Of a stretch of 64,000 bases of DNA, positions 1 to 9,988 are shown in pieces. The notes under the pieces were generated by a model, which did no database searches, had not been told where the DNA came from, and was given only the letters and a program-made list of their open reading frames with translations. How positions within the stretch are numbered: position 1 is the first letter of the stretch; every line of letters starts with the position of its first letter. Source of the stretch: Dacryopinax spathularia (Eukaryota; Basidiomycota; Dacrymycetes; Dacrymycetales; Dacrymycetaceae); NCBI GenBank assembly GCA_037974965.1, contig JBBPFI010000018.1, positions 496,001 to 560,000 of the forward strand, written 5' to 3'. A program made the position numbers and the translations under genes.

Positions 1-197
1 TACACCCCCAACCACTTGTCCCCTGTTCCTTCTGTGTCGACGACGACCAGTACTCCTCTTTCTGATCTACGGTGCATCGCCCATCCCGGATATCAGAGCA
101 GCGTCGCTGTCTGCTTCCTACCCCTCGCTCATCTACCACCACCACTCGCCCGTCCAACCTACGAACTTGCGCAAGTGAAAGACAGTAGACTGTCAAG
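1..197 (+). promoter_or_regulatory. CT-rich leader/promoter of the acyl-CoA synthetase gene
   Basis: The stretch before the ATG at 198 is rich in C and T, with a run of CCACCACCACT near 130-140 and an A-rich stretch just before the start codon. This is typical of fungal promoter and 5' UTR sequence. No TATA box stands out. The window begins inside it, so the upstream limit is unknown. Confidence 0.4.
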
Positions 198-2930
198 ATG
201 GTCGTCGCTACCAGCTCTGCTAATACGGCTTTCCCTTGGCCAAAGCCGATCGATTTCTCCCATCAGTCATTCGAGGTGCCAGGAACTCGTCGGCCAGGGC
301 AGACAGGTACGCATCGCATGCGCTGGCAGGCAGAGCGCTCTGCGCTGCCTCCTCGCAGTCCTGGCCCGGCATTGAGGTGGAAGGTTAACGCACACACGCA
401 GGTCACTACAGGAACATCGCCCACCCCGAACTCGTAACGATCGACTCTCCCTCCCTGCCCTACCGGACCCTCCCCGAGATCCTGGACTACGCCCTCTCCC
501 GCTTCCCGCCCACCTACCGGATGCTCGGCCGTCTCCCAATCCTCCAACCCGCGACTCTCAGCACCCCAGCCGTCTACGCAGACAAATACGACTGGCTCTC
601 GTACGGCGAGGTGGACACGCTCCGCCGAGAGCTGGGCGCGGGCGTGGATAGATTGTATGAAGAGGGCTTCTTGGCCCCGAATGACGAGGGACTCCAGACG
701 GCCGGGATATGGAGTATCAACCGGCCTGAATGGCAGATTATCGATTATGCGCTGATGAGCTACGGGAGGGTCAGTGTCTCGCTGTACGACACTTTGGGGC
801 GAGATGCGTGCGGTACGTCCTCCGCCCACCTCCATCTTCCTGGAAAGCCGCATATATGCGCCCCCTTTTGCTTTGCTTTGCTAGGCAGGTGCTGATGGAG
901 GAATGCAGAGTATATCATCAACCACGCCGGTATACAGCTGGCGTTCACGACCGCTAACCATATCCGCGACCTACTCGCGCTCGTGGGGAAGTGCAAGTGC
1001 CTGCGCGTGGTGGTCAGTATCGACGAGCTCGAGCCGGTCGCTTTTGGGCTGTATGAGGCTTGGGCTCGGGAGAAGGGGTTGAAAGTGCTACTGTTGAGCG
1101 ATCGTGCGTCCCTTCCCTTCCCCTCGCCTGTCTCCCTGCGCCGGCAGACAGGAATATGCAGTGCATATACTAATGCGTTTGGCAGTGTACAAGCTGGGCC
1201 GCCAACATCCCCGCTCGGTCCGCTACCCTAAGCACTCCGACGTCGCCACCATCTCCTATACTTCGGGCACGACGGGTAACCCCAAGGGTGTCGTCCTCAC
1301 CCAGGGCAACCTCGCGACGGCCATATACTCGCACTGTATTGGCAGCTTTGCGCGTGAGTCGCAGAATGAGGCGATGTTTAGTTATTTGCCATTGGCGCAT
1401 ATCTACGGGGTGCGTCTCTGCCTTGCCTCCTATCACGGCGAAGGGCCATGCTGATGACAGCTCGGGTTGGTTTTGTGATGTAGAGGACACACGAGCAAAT
1501 TGCGATAACGATGGGCATGGCCATCGGCTACTCGACGGGCGATATCACCCGTCTACTCGAGGAGACCCGGATCTGCCAGCCGCACTTCTTCATCGCCGTC
1601 CCGCGCATCCTCAACCGGATCTACAACGCCGTCAACCCGGTCCTGAACGCCCCCGGGCTCAAAGGCAACCTCGCACGCCACGCACTCAACGTCAAGCTCC
1701 GCAACCTACACACGACCGGCACCATCACCCACCCCGTGTACGACCGGCTAATATTCAACAAAGTCAAGCAGCTCCTCGGCGGCAAACTGGAAGTGATGAC
1801 CTCCGGCGCGGCGCCCATCTCGGGCGAAGTCCTCGATTGGTTTAAAGTTGTGTTTGGCGTGGAGATGATCCAGGGGTGGGGGATGACGGAGAATGCGGCG
1901 TGTGGGAGTCATGTTTTCATGTCGGACCCTCTGCCGGGAGGGACGGTAGGGGCGCCGAGCCCGGGGAACGAGATGAAGCTGGTTGATGTGCCTAGTATGG
2001 GGTATCTGAGCACGGATAAGCCTAATCCGAGGGGGGAGCTGTGCGTCAGGGGAGCTAATGTGTTCTCGAGGTATTATAAAGGTGCGTCCGTTTGCTGTAT
2101 GGCCTGACGGTGGGTTAGTGTGAGCGGCGGCTGATGTACGATGGTAGATGAGAAGAATACGAGGGAGACGATTGATGAGGAAGGGTGGCTCCATACGGGC
2201 GACGTGGGGATGATCGATACCTTCGGGAGGCTGATCATCATCGACCGCGTGAAGGTGCGTCCCCTCCTCTTCTACCCACAGCTCGCCACAGGGCAGGCTC
2301 TGAACTTAGAAGGTTGGACGATACTGACCGCCCCCCTCCGTAGAACATAATGAAGCTCTCCCAAGGCGAATACGTCGCGCTCGAAAAAGTCGAAGCGGCA
2401 TACTCGACCATCCCGCTCATATCCCAGCTGTTCGTGTACGGCGAAGGGACGCAGGACTACGTAGTCGCTGTGGTCGTGCCCGACCCGGTGTACTTTGCGC
2501 CGTTTGCTAGTAAGGTCCTGGGCCGGCCGGTGGGGCAGGAGACGGAGGACCTGGAGAGGGCGGCGAGGGATCCGAGGGTCGTTGAGGCGCTGCTGGGGGC
2601 GATGATGCAGGAGGCGAAGAATCAGGGGCTGAAAGGGTTCGTCCTTACCCTTCCTTCCGACTTTTTACCTCTTTCTCCCTTCCTCTTTGCATGCATGAAG
2701 AGAAAACGATCCTAACGCTACCTTTGCGCCGCAGATTCGAGATGGTCAAACGGATCCATATTTCCCTCGAACCGTTCACGATCGAGAATGGCATCCTGAC
2801 CGCTACGCTCAAGCTGAAGCGGAAAGACGCGTATAATCGGTACAAGCGGGAGATCCAGGCACTCTATGCGCTGGGGACGCCGAAGGAGATGGCGGAGAAG
2901 GAGAACGGGAAGGCGAGGAGTAAGCTCTGA
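198..2930 (+). CDS. Long-chain fatty acyl-CoA synthetase, peroxisomal type
   Basis: Activates fatty acids with ATP and CoA through an acyl-adenylate. The reading frame is split into about eight exons: exon 1 is 198-306, exon 2 starts at 402, the last begins near 2735. Joined, they give roughly 700 residues, normal for the family. The AMP-binding signature [11 protein letters not shown] is at about 1258-1290, the second ANL motif GWGMTENAA near 1876, and GWLHTGDVG near 2184. The C-terminal lysine-region motif [12 protein letters not shown] is near 2810. The last three residues are SKL, the canonical type-1 peroxisomal targeting signal, so a Faa2-like enzyme feeding peroxisomal beta-oxidation is the best reading. 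The ATG at 198 opens the frame directly after the CT-rich leader and no earlier in-frame ATG is visible. The gene converges on the zinc-finger gene, with a tRNA between them. The family is certain; localisation rests on the SKL tail. Confidence 0.93.
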
Positions 2931-3330
2931 GGGTGTCTCGCAGGAGTCGAGAGGACTCGACGGAAATGGGGAGAAGGGGTATGAACACGGACTTTGTTGG
3001 GTTACGTATATGTCTTGGGATGCTTGTGAATGACCACGTAAATGACATAAAAGGCCGCACGGAAAGCTCTCATGATGAGCCATTACTTAATGTGCCTCCT
3101 TGGGTCGCTTGCCCGAGTGCAATATGGTCACCCCTATACCGCGACGGAGACGAGCAGCAAGCTTGGACTAAAACACGCAGTTACTGAGACGGCCTTCAAC
3201 TGTATACTCGCAAACATAGAATGCACCAAACGAAAGGTAGAATGCACCAAACGAAAGGCAAGAAGGAAGCATCAGCGTAGTTGAGGGACATACGGGGCAA
3301 AATAGCACTTGGCAAATAAGGGTCTTGTTT
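2931..3330. other. 3' flank of the acyl-CoA synthetase gene, with a short tandem duplication
   Basis: No gene is seen here. The only structure is an imperfect double copy of a 20-bp unit at about 3218-3258, with core AATGCACCAAACGAAAGG twice in a row. The stretch probably holds the 3' UTR of the acyl-CoA synthetase gene and the downstream flank of the minus-strand tRNA. Confidence 0.4.
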
Positions 3331-3413
3331 AACCTCCTGCGAGGATCGAACTCGCAATCTTCTCCTGAAACCTAGGTAGGAAGGAGACGCCGTAACCATT
3401 TGGCCAAGGAGGC
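3331..3413 (-). tRNA. tRNA-Arg (anticodon CCU) with a 10-nt intron
   Basis: Read on the minus strand from 3413, the sequence folds as a complete cloverleaf. The acceptor GCCTCCT pairs with AGGAGGT, with a G-U closing pair. The D arm is GCC/GGC with the conserved GG of the loop, the anticodon stem is TCTCC/GGAGA, and the T arm is GCGAG/CTCGC around TTCGATC. The anticodon loop carries extra bases. Removing 10 nt after position 37 (CCTAGGTTTC) leaves loop TTCCTAA with anticodon CCT, which reads AGG. The intron begins with CCTAGG, which can pair with the anticodon region, as in many spliced eukaryotic tRNA precursors. CCA is not encoded, as expected. Confidence 0.9.
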
Positions 3414-4145
3414 GGAACAGTCTGGGGACCCTGACTTTACTTTACCACCCACCGGCCACTTTCATGAGCCGCGTCCACCTTTGAAGGATTGAACTTCATT
3501 GAGCAAACAAACATTGGTTGATAAGCAGCCTGACAGCACGAAAGTCAGGAAGCTTCACCCAACGCACCCCTTACTCATTGCACATCTCTCCCAGGCTCCA
3601 CTCTGTACCGAGGCCGCCAGTCTGACGTGTCCGAGAGCGCATCCGGAATACCCCAGGTCGGTCGACCCCCGCACACAGCTATCTTGTGCTAACTATCTGA
3701 TGACGCAGAATGCCCGAGAGCCAGGATACTCCGCATGAAGATAATGCAGACAACAAAATCCATATGACATATCCCTCCCTCCCCAACACTATGGTATCCT
3801 CCGTACAAACAGCAAACTAATGGTATTGTACAACAATGTTTAAGCACTCTTTTGATAATACTGTAAAGACCAGAGATCCTCTTCCGCTTCCCACTTCCCA
3901 CGGCCGCATCACTGCCGGAGAAGACGGAGCCCAGGCGAGCTCAGCTGATCAGGTCCGAGTAAGATAGGACCGTAGGTCGAACAAGGACGACGACGAGAGC
4001 TTGACCGGCCGGGTTCGTGACGGTTGGTCGTAGATGGATGTACGCCGGTTAGTTGCCGGCTTTTTCGTTTCGTGCGAGTTGTTATGCCCCAGTCGAAGAT
4101 AGTGGCCGGGCGAGTCGCGAGGCTTCGAGCATGCTCTTCAGCCTC
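3414..4145. other. Intergenic region between the tRNA and the zinc-finger gene
   Basis: About 730 bp with no convincing gene on either strand. Short open frames such as 3499-3738 have no recognisable domain. The right part probably contains the 3' UTR of the minus-strand zinc-finger gene, and the part next to 3413 contains the upstream flank of the tRNA. Confidence 0.4.
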
Positions 4146-6494
4146 TCATTCCCTGCCGACCCTCGGCTCCCACGCGTTCCTCGGCAACAGCGGGTTACAC
4201 GAGTTCCACCCCTCTTCTCCCGGTCCATGCGCCGCAGCAGTCGCGCTCGTACTGGCGCTAGAGCTGGCCATGCCGCTCAGCGGTACGAGCCTGTTCTCGG
4301 TTTCCGGTGCCTTGCCCTTCCCTTCCACCGTGCTCGTCTCCGCGTGCCCGTCCACACCGGTTGGAGGCAGCCCCTCCCCTGGTGCGCCAACAGCGGCAGA
4401 AGTAGACTCCCGAGCCCCCATCGCAGCAGCAGCAGCAAGCATCTCCCTCTCCCTCCTATGTCTCTCCCTCTCCTCCCTCTCTCTTCCCTGTCTCTCCTCC
4501 TCTTCCCCTACGCGGCGTAGATGACTCGGTAAGCCTACCCGGCCAGAACCTTCAGCCACTGGCCTCCGATGGGCAGAAGGGGACGGACCGTGTGGCAGGT
4601 TGAGGGAGGGCAAGGAGGGGAGGATCGTGGGTCCGTAAGGAGGGGAACGGAGTGGCGCGGGCGGGTCGGTGGGGAGTCGGATGTGCGGGGAGGTGGAGAG
4701 GAGTTGGAAGAAGTGAGGGAGGCGGTGGGTGAGCTTCTGGGCGGTCTGCGCGGGGGCGGGGGCGGGGGCGTGGGTTGGACGGCTGAAGCTGCTGCTCCTG
4801 CGGCCGGGGCCCATGAAGCGCGCGACACCGTAGCTGGAGGGCCCGGCAGAGTAGCTTGACGGGCCTGCAGAGGGACCTGCCGAGTAGCTCGAAGATGGTC
4901 CAGCGGAATAACCCGAGGGTCCCGCCGAATATCCTGAGGGTCCCGCAGAAGGCCCGGCCGAGTATCCAGATGGTCCAGCGGACGGACCAGAGGAAGGACC
5001 AGCAGACATCGAGTACCGCACATCCTGACCATTACTCCTCGCCTTCCCAGCACCAGGCTCATACGCCCGCCTATCAAGGTCGGGCGACGCCAACGAGCTC
5101 GTAAACGGCAGCGTCGGCGGAGGCAGCGGGGCTGCAGGCTGTTTCCCCACGCTTTTGGCCGCAGTGATCCCACTCGCCGACCCAGCCGAAACGGCCGAAA
5201 CAGGCGTAACAGCAGACGTCGGCAGCGTACTGGCCGACCAAGGCCCAGCGGACGAGCTGGACGTAGCGGAGAAAGGGACTGCAGATCGGGGGCCTTGAGG
5301 CGGCGAGTCCGTAGCCACAGCAGCGAGGATATCGAGTGGCGAACTGCCTTTGTTGATCTGCGCAGGTCCATCTACGAGAGAGGAAGAAGAATGGGCACTT
5401 CGTTCGCTTGCGTGCGGGGAGCCTCCTGCTCCTCCTCCTCCTCCTCCGGCGGCGGCGGCGGCTACGAGGAGCCCGGGAGGATGGGAGGATGGTGAGGGTG
5501 GTTTGGTTGTGAGCGTGCTCGTGGTGGTGTAGAGAGATTGGGGATGTGAGGCGGGGGAGAAGGGGTGGAGGTGAGATGCAGGTGGTCCTTGTTGGTACTG
5601 GGTTGCTATATGCGGTGCGGGAGGGTGAGGATATGCGTTCCCCGGTTCGTATTGCGGATAGTGGGAGTGACTGCTGGCCGAAGGAGGCGTATAGTAAGAA
5701 TTCGAGCTGGAGCTCTTGTTGCTGTATATCGAGAGATGCGCCGGCTGCTCGTTCTCGTACGCCTGCCCCCCAGGCGTATGCGAATGCGAATACGACTCGA
5801 CCTGCATCTGCATCCCCTCGTCCTGCAACAGCTCGTCCTCCTCTTCCTGCGCCAACTCCCTCGTCCTCATCCGCTCCCCGCCAGCAGCAGCACCAGGCAC
5901 CGACAGCCCCCTCACCCCACCTACTTTCCTTACCCCTCTACAGCCCGGACAGGCCTTGACGTACCGGCCTACGACTTCTTTCGGCACGCCAGCCCATTCT
6001 TTTTGCACTTCTCTGACTGTCCGGTCCCGCCCTACGTGCCCCACGCGCGCATGGGCCTCGGTGACGATCCTCCAGATGCTTTCTGCCGGTGCGAGCGGCA
6101 GGGAGCTGGCATGATGGCACACTCTCAGTTCGCCCCCCGGACCAGGGACGAGCGTGAACTGCCGCCGGGCCCAGAACCGGGTTTGTGCATCGGATATACT
6201 GGTGCTTTGGGGCGAGGCGAGGATGTTGTGGATCAGGTTGAGGAAGGAACGGGAAAGGAGGGCCTTGGCGCGTTTTGACGGGTGGAGGGAGGTGAGGTAG
6301 GCCGTGAGGAGGTCGGTGAGTGCCGCGGGGGTGGGGAAGGATGAGAGAGGCTGTTGGGAGAGAGGAGGAGGGGTGGGGTCTTGGGGGTATGTGAGGGAGA
6401 CGAGCGGTGAGGAGGAGGAGGAGGACGGGGAGGAGGGACCTGGGGGTGAGGGGAGAGGGTAGGGGGAGTAGCGGGTTGGGGTGGGGTGGGACAT
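4146..6494 (-). CDS. H2C2 (integrase/Spt10-type) zinc-finger protein with long low-complexity tail
   Basis: A single long open frame of 782 residues counted from the ATG at 6494. The frame stays open upstream of that ATG, but no ATG occurs there, so 6494 was chosen. An ordered N-terminal part (residues about 56-190) ends in a His2-Cys2 finger: H148-x4-H153 ... C182-x2-C185. This fold is shared by retroelement integrases and by host DNA-binding proteins such as yeast Spt10. No integrase catalytic core or other retroelement part is present, so I read it as a host gene using a domesticated domain, probably a nuclear regulator. The remainder is rich in Ser, Pro, His, Gly and Ala. A tandem array of SAGPS / SGY units lies around DNA 4850-5020, followed by an Arg/Glu-rich segment near 4440-4530. 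Codon-level GC is high and the antisense strand therefore shows many spurious open frames. Confidence 0.72.
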   Translation of the reverse strand: MSHPTPTRYSPYPLPSPPGPSSPSSSSSSPLVSLTYPQDPTPPPLSQQPLSSFPTPAALTDLLTAYLTSLHPSKRAKALLSRSFLNLIHNILASPQSTSISDAQTRFWARRQFTLVPGPGGELRVCHHASSLPLAPAESIWRIVTEAHARVGHVGRDRTVREVQKEWAGVPKEVVGRYVKACPGCRGVRKVGGVRGLSVPGAAAGGERMRTRELAQEEEDELLQDEGMQMQVESYSHSHTPGGQAYENEQPAHLSIYSNKSSSSNSYYTPPSASSHSHYPQYEPGNAYPHPPAPHIATQYQQGPPASHLHPFSPASHPQSLYTTTSTLTTKPPSPSSHPPGLLVAAAAAGGGGGGAGGSPHASERSAHSSSSLVDGPAQINKGSSPLDILAAVATDSPPQGPRSAVPFSATSSSSAGPWSASTLPTSAVTPVSAVSAGSASGITAAKSVGKQPAAPLPPPTLPFTSSLASPDLDRRAYEPGAGKARSNGQDVRYSMSAGPSSGPSAGPSGYSAGPSAGPSGYSAGPSGYSAGPSSSYSAGPSAGPSSYSAGPSSYGVARFMGPGRRSSSFSRPTHAPAPAPAQTAQKLTHRLPHFFQLLSTSPHIRLPTDPPAPLRSPPYGPTILPSLPSLNLPHGPSPSAHRRPVAEGSGRVGLPSHLRRVGEEEERQGREREERERHRREREMLAAAAAMGARESTSAAVGAPGEGLPPTGVDGHAETSTVEGKGKAPETENRLVPLSGMASSSASTSATAAAHGPGEEGWNSCNPLLPRNAWEPRVGRE

Positions 6495-9400
6495 TGGCGT
6501 CTGTCGAGGGGGAGGGGAGGAGGTTTTGATTCGGCCTAAGGGGAGGAGCGTCCTGGTCGTGCGATAGTTCAATGAAGATAGCTCAGATGACGGGTGACCA
6601 GTGTACAGATTCGGCAAGCACGACGGTCAGCAGTGGGCGCCGTAGCTCACTGGTCAGCCGAAAGGACGGAGAGGAGGCTCGAGACGGCGAGCAGAGGAGG
6701 AGGGGGACGAGGGAGTAAGGGAGTAAGGGAGTAAGGAGGGAGAGGGAGGGAGGGAGACAGGGCGTTGTCCACGGAGGGCGCCAGCCTGGGAACGGAGGGG
6801 GATGGCTTCGGACACAGAGGGACGGGGAGTGTGGGAGGAATAATATGATAGGATTGGTCAATGTCTGATGGGAATAGTCTCATTTCCAACTCGCCCACTC
6901 TCCCCCCTTCCTCCTCCTTCCATTCCCTTCCCGCGGGCTCCCCATCTCCCATCTCCACCCACGATACGCACAGCTAAGCAACCGAAGAAGAAGCACATGA
7001 TACCCAATCAATAATTCTCATCAGCCGAACCAGCCCGAAAGGGAATATTAAACGGGCGAAGGGGGCGCTCGAAGGGAGGGGGGCGTCTTCTTTCCGCTCC
7101 GGCTCGATCTTCACTGCTGTCTTCCCATGAACAGGCTCGTGATTTTCGATTTCGGCCAACACCCGTCCGAGGCCGGCCCGCAGCAGCAGCCAGCATCAGC
7201 GATATGATAATCTTACATGTTGGACCCGAAACGGCTCCCTTGCTCACTCCGCATCCGCCCATCCGCCCCCCACACGATGTACAAGAATGGGAATGGCCGT
7301 CTTGGGCCGGTCGGTGCGTCGTAGGTTGTTCGCTTCCCTTCCCGACTGCGGAAAGGGATTTGGCGTCAGACGGCCCACGAATGGGCGGATGGAATGGAAG
7401 GGTTCAGATTCAGATTTCAGAATCAGAATCATCGGTGCCAGGGGCGGGAAACAGCCTGCTTCCGGCGGCAGCGTCACCATTAACTTATTGGGCGGCGGCA
7501 GGGGTCCACCGGAGCGGAGGCGGATTTGATCTCGGGCTGATGGGTTGACATGTATGACGGACGGGACGGGGACGACATGCGCCGCGTGACACATCCCACA
7601 CCTCACACCTCACACCGAGCGGTTGGAGCAAGGGGGCGTAAGTACTGTACTGTAAATGAACACGGAGGCCGATCTGGACGACCTGGACTTGGCTTCTCTG
7701 CTTTTTGGCTTCTTCTCTTCTGGCGCCGACGTGTTTGAGGTATGTACACAACTTGCAGACGGTCGTCCTCCGGTCCAAGTACTATATGATGCGGATGACG
7801 CGGTCACTCGGCGGCGAAAAGCACGGCTTACATCAAGAGCACATAGACCGAGCGCGATAATGTTTCATGTCCGAGCTCACACGACCCCCACCGGTATTTC
7901 ATTCCGCGCGTCAAACATAAGCATCCCAACCACCGCCACCACCACCGCCACCGCTAATAATCTCGCCCAAGCCGCAACACAACGCAACCTGTTCTAAGCG
8001 AGTGTGCATGTGCGAGTTCGAAACCCAACTGACACTTTCAATTTCATCCAATAGCGCCTTTGCTCGCTTCTCGCACCGAGGCCAAGCCATCTCCAACTGC
8101 GCATCCACAACGATACCCTGTACCGCGGCATGACCCCCCGCCCGCCCGGGAGCCCCAACATACTTACTGAGAAGAAGGAGCGGTGGAAGTCCCTGTCTCG
8201 CATCAATTACGACCCTGGAACAGCGGGACGTCATACCCCTCCCCTCATCCCACACTCTCCCTTCCCACACTCTCCCTTCCCACCCACACAATCCACACCT
8301 ACACAAGCCTACCACAAACCGGTCTCATCAGCCGGCCGTTGCTTCAGTAATGATAGTTCCTTCTTAGCAACCCGCCCACAATGGATCCTGATCCTGATCC
8401 TGGTCCACAATTGCCCACCAAGGAGTGTATTCTGGTTCAGGTTACCGGTACCCTTAAGCTTCTACACGCCGATGGAGGGGTGTGAGGGAGATAGGCTTAC
8501 ATCTCTCTATCTTCTTTTTATCGGCACTTCCGTATCGATATCGGGCACGTTCGGTAGGTCGGGAGGAGCGGCAGACGGCTGTTGCTAGTGTGATGCGATA
8601 TGATATGTTGATCAGGACATGATCTTAATCAGCCGGCTTGCTCGGTTCACGCCCACATCCACGTCCACATCCCTATGTCTCGCTCCGAATCGATATGATA
8701 TGACATAAACCCCACCTTCGCCAGTAGTGTCACCGCCTTCGCTCCGAATAACCAACGAGCGAAGGAAGGGTCGGAAGCCGAAGCCGAATCTGATAACTCG
8801 CCATCCTGGCGAGGCGAATGTATAGCCAGGGTAGCGGGGTAGGGAACAAGCTTGCGCTAGCGGGACGACCAGCCACGTCCATAAGAAACACTCTAAGAAA
8901 CATGGGAGAGGATTGGAATCCAGTCCGAGCGGGTTCTAGCTCGTTCAAGCTCGGACCGTACGACTGATGGCTTGGCGGTCTGACGAAGATAGTAGTGGGC
9001 GGTAGGTTATTCGCTTCATGCCCTTGAGAGGGAAGGGAAGAGGGGGAGGGGGAGGGGATGTGAGCTTGGCGGCTGGGAGTGTGTGGATGATATGACGAGG
9101 AAGGCTGGTTGTAGCATATAGTCAATTGAGGGAGATCCGGATCCTGGTATGTATTGACGATGTCCTGGGCGCTTGCGTTCCGAAGTGGACTGGGTGTTTG
9201 CCCGGCCGACCACTTGCAGAGGACACGCTTCGGAGAAAGGTGTCGAATTCGAATCCTATGTCATCGACACCGTACAGGCAAGGGTAGTCAGTATCCCTAA
9301 GTCGGCAGGACAAGTTGGGGATTGCCGCTGCACCATTCGCATCGTTCTCCGTACCCCGCCAGTTCTCTGATGCCGCGCACCGGTACATGCTACGAGCGAG

Positions 9401-9988
9401 GAATTTCGAGTTGCCGTCGAGGGGCCTATGCGACAGAGCTTCGCCGGACTAACGATCCCAGCTGCCAGACTGGTGTTGGGCGGATCGCTCAACAGTATGG
9501 CCGCATTGAAATCTCCCAGTCCGTGCGGAAGAACATTTTCCCGACCCTGCAGGGTAGCGCTTGTTGTGAGTGCCGGTCGTTATCCTTGACGACGATGTTC
9601 AGGGCCGAACCTCAGGTAGAGGGTTACTGCATAGTGGCCGTCTTCATGCCAAACGGTTTCTTGTGTGGATATCGCCAACGCTTGCAAGATTGAGTGCCCA
9701 ACAATCGCAAGAGGTCGTACGAAGCGTCGATTGCACCCGCTTCGGAGTCTTATCCATGACGCGCACCGCTCGACCATGCGGTCTACTCTGTTCCTACCAT
9801 AAAGAGCTCGGAAATCGATATTGGCGTTGATAAGACTCATCCTCGCTTGCATTATCCTCTTGCTTCGCGAAGCATCTCTGTAATGGGTTATCTGGCGTGC
9901 CTGGCTCCAACGCAGCGGTTGCTGGTTTGGACTACGGCGTGCTCTCGACCTCGAGTCCCTCGTTACTGTACACCTGAGACCGACGACC
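6495..9988. other. Gene-poor region, including G/A-rich leader of the zinc-finger gene
   Basis: About 3.5 kb in which no protein family is recognisable. Positions 6640-6960 are strongly purine-rich on the plus strand (tandem GGGAGTAA and GGGAGGGA units), consistent with a pyrimidine-rich leader of the minus-strand gene. A GGT/CCA-type triplet run lies at about 7925-7960 and a duplicated CACTCTCCCTTCC at about 8260-8285. Small open frames (7656-7997 plus, 113 codons with an acidic start; 7911-8315 minus) lack known motifs and I do not call them genes. The right end should hold the promoter of the permease at 9989. Confidence 0.4.

Noticed and set aside
4535-6278. Many long open frames antisense to the zinc-finger gene
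   Set aside because: They arise from the high GC and low-complexity codons of the real gene on the other strand and have no domain or splice logic.
7656-8588. Several 100-150-codon frames in the 6.5-10 kb gap
   Set aside because: No family match, no plausible splice partners and simple-sequence composition.
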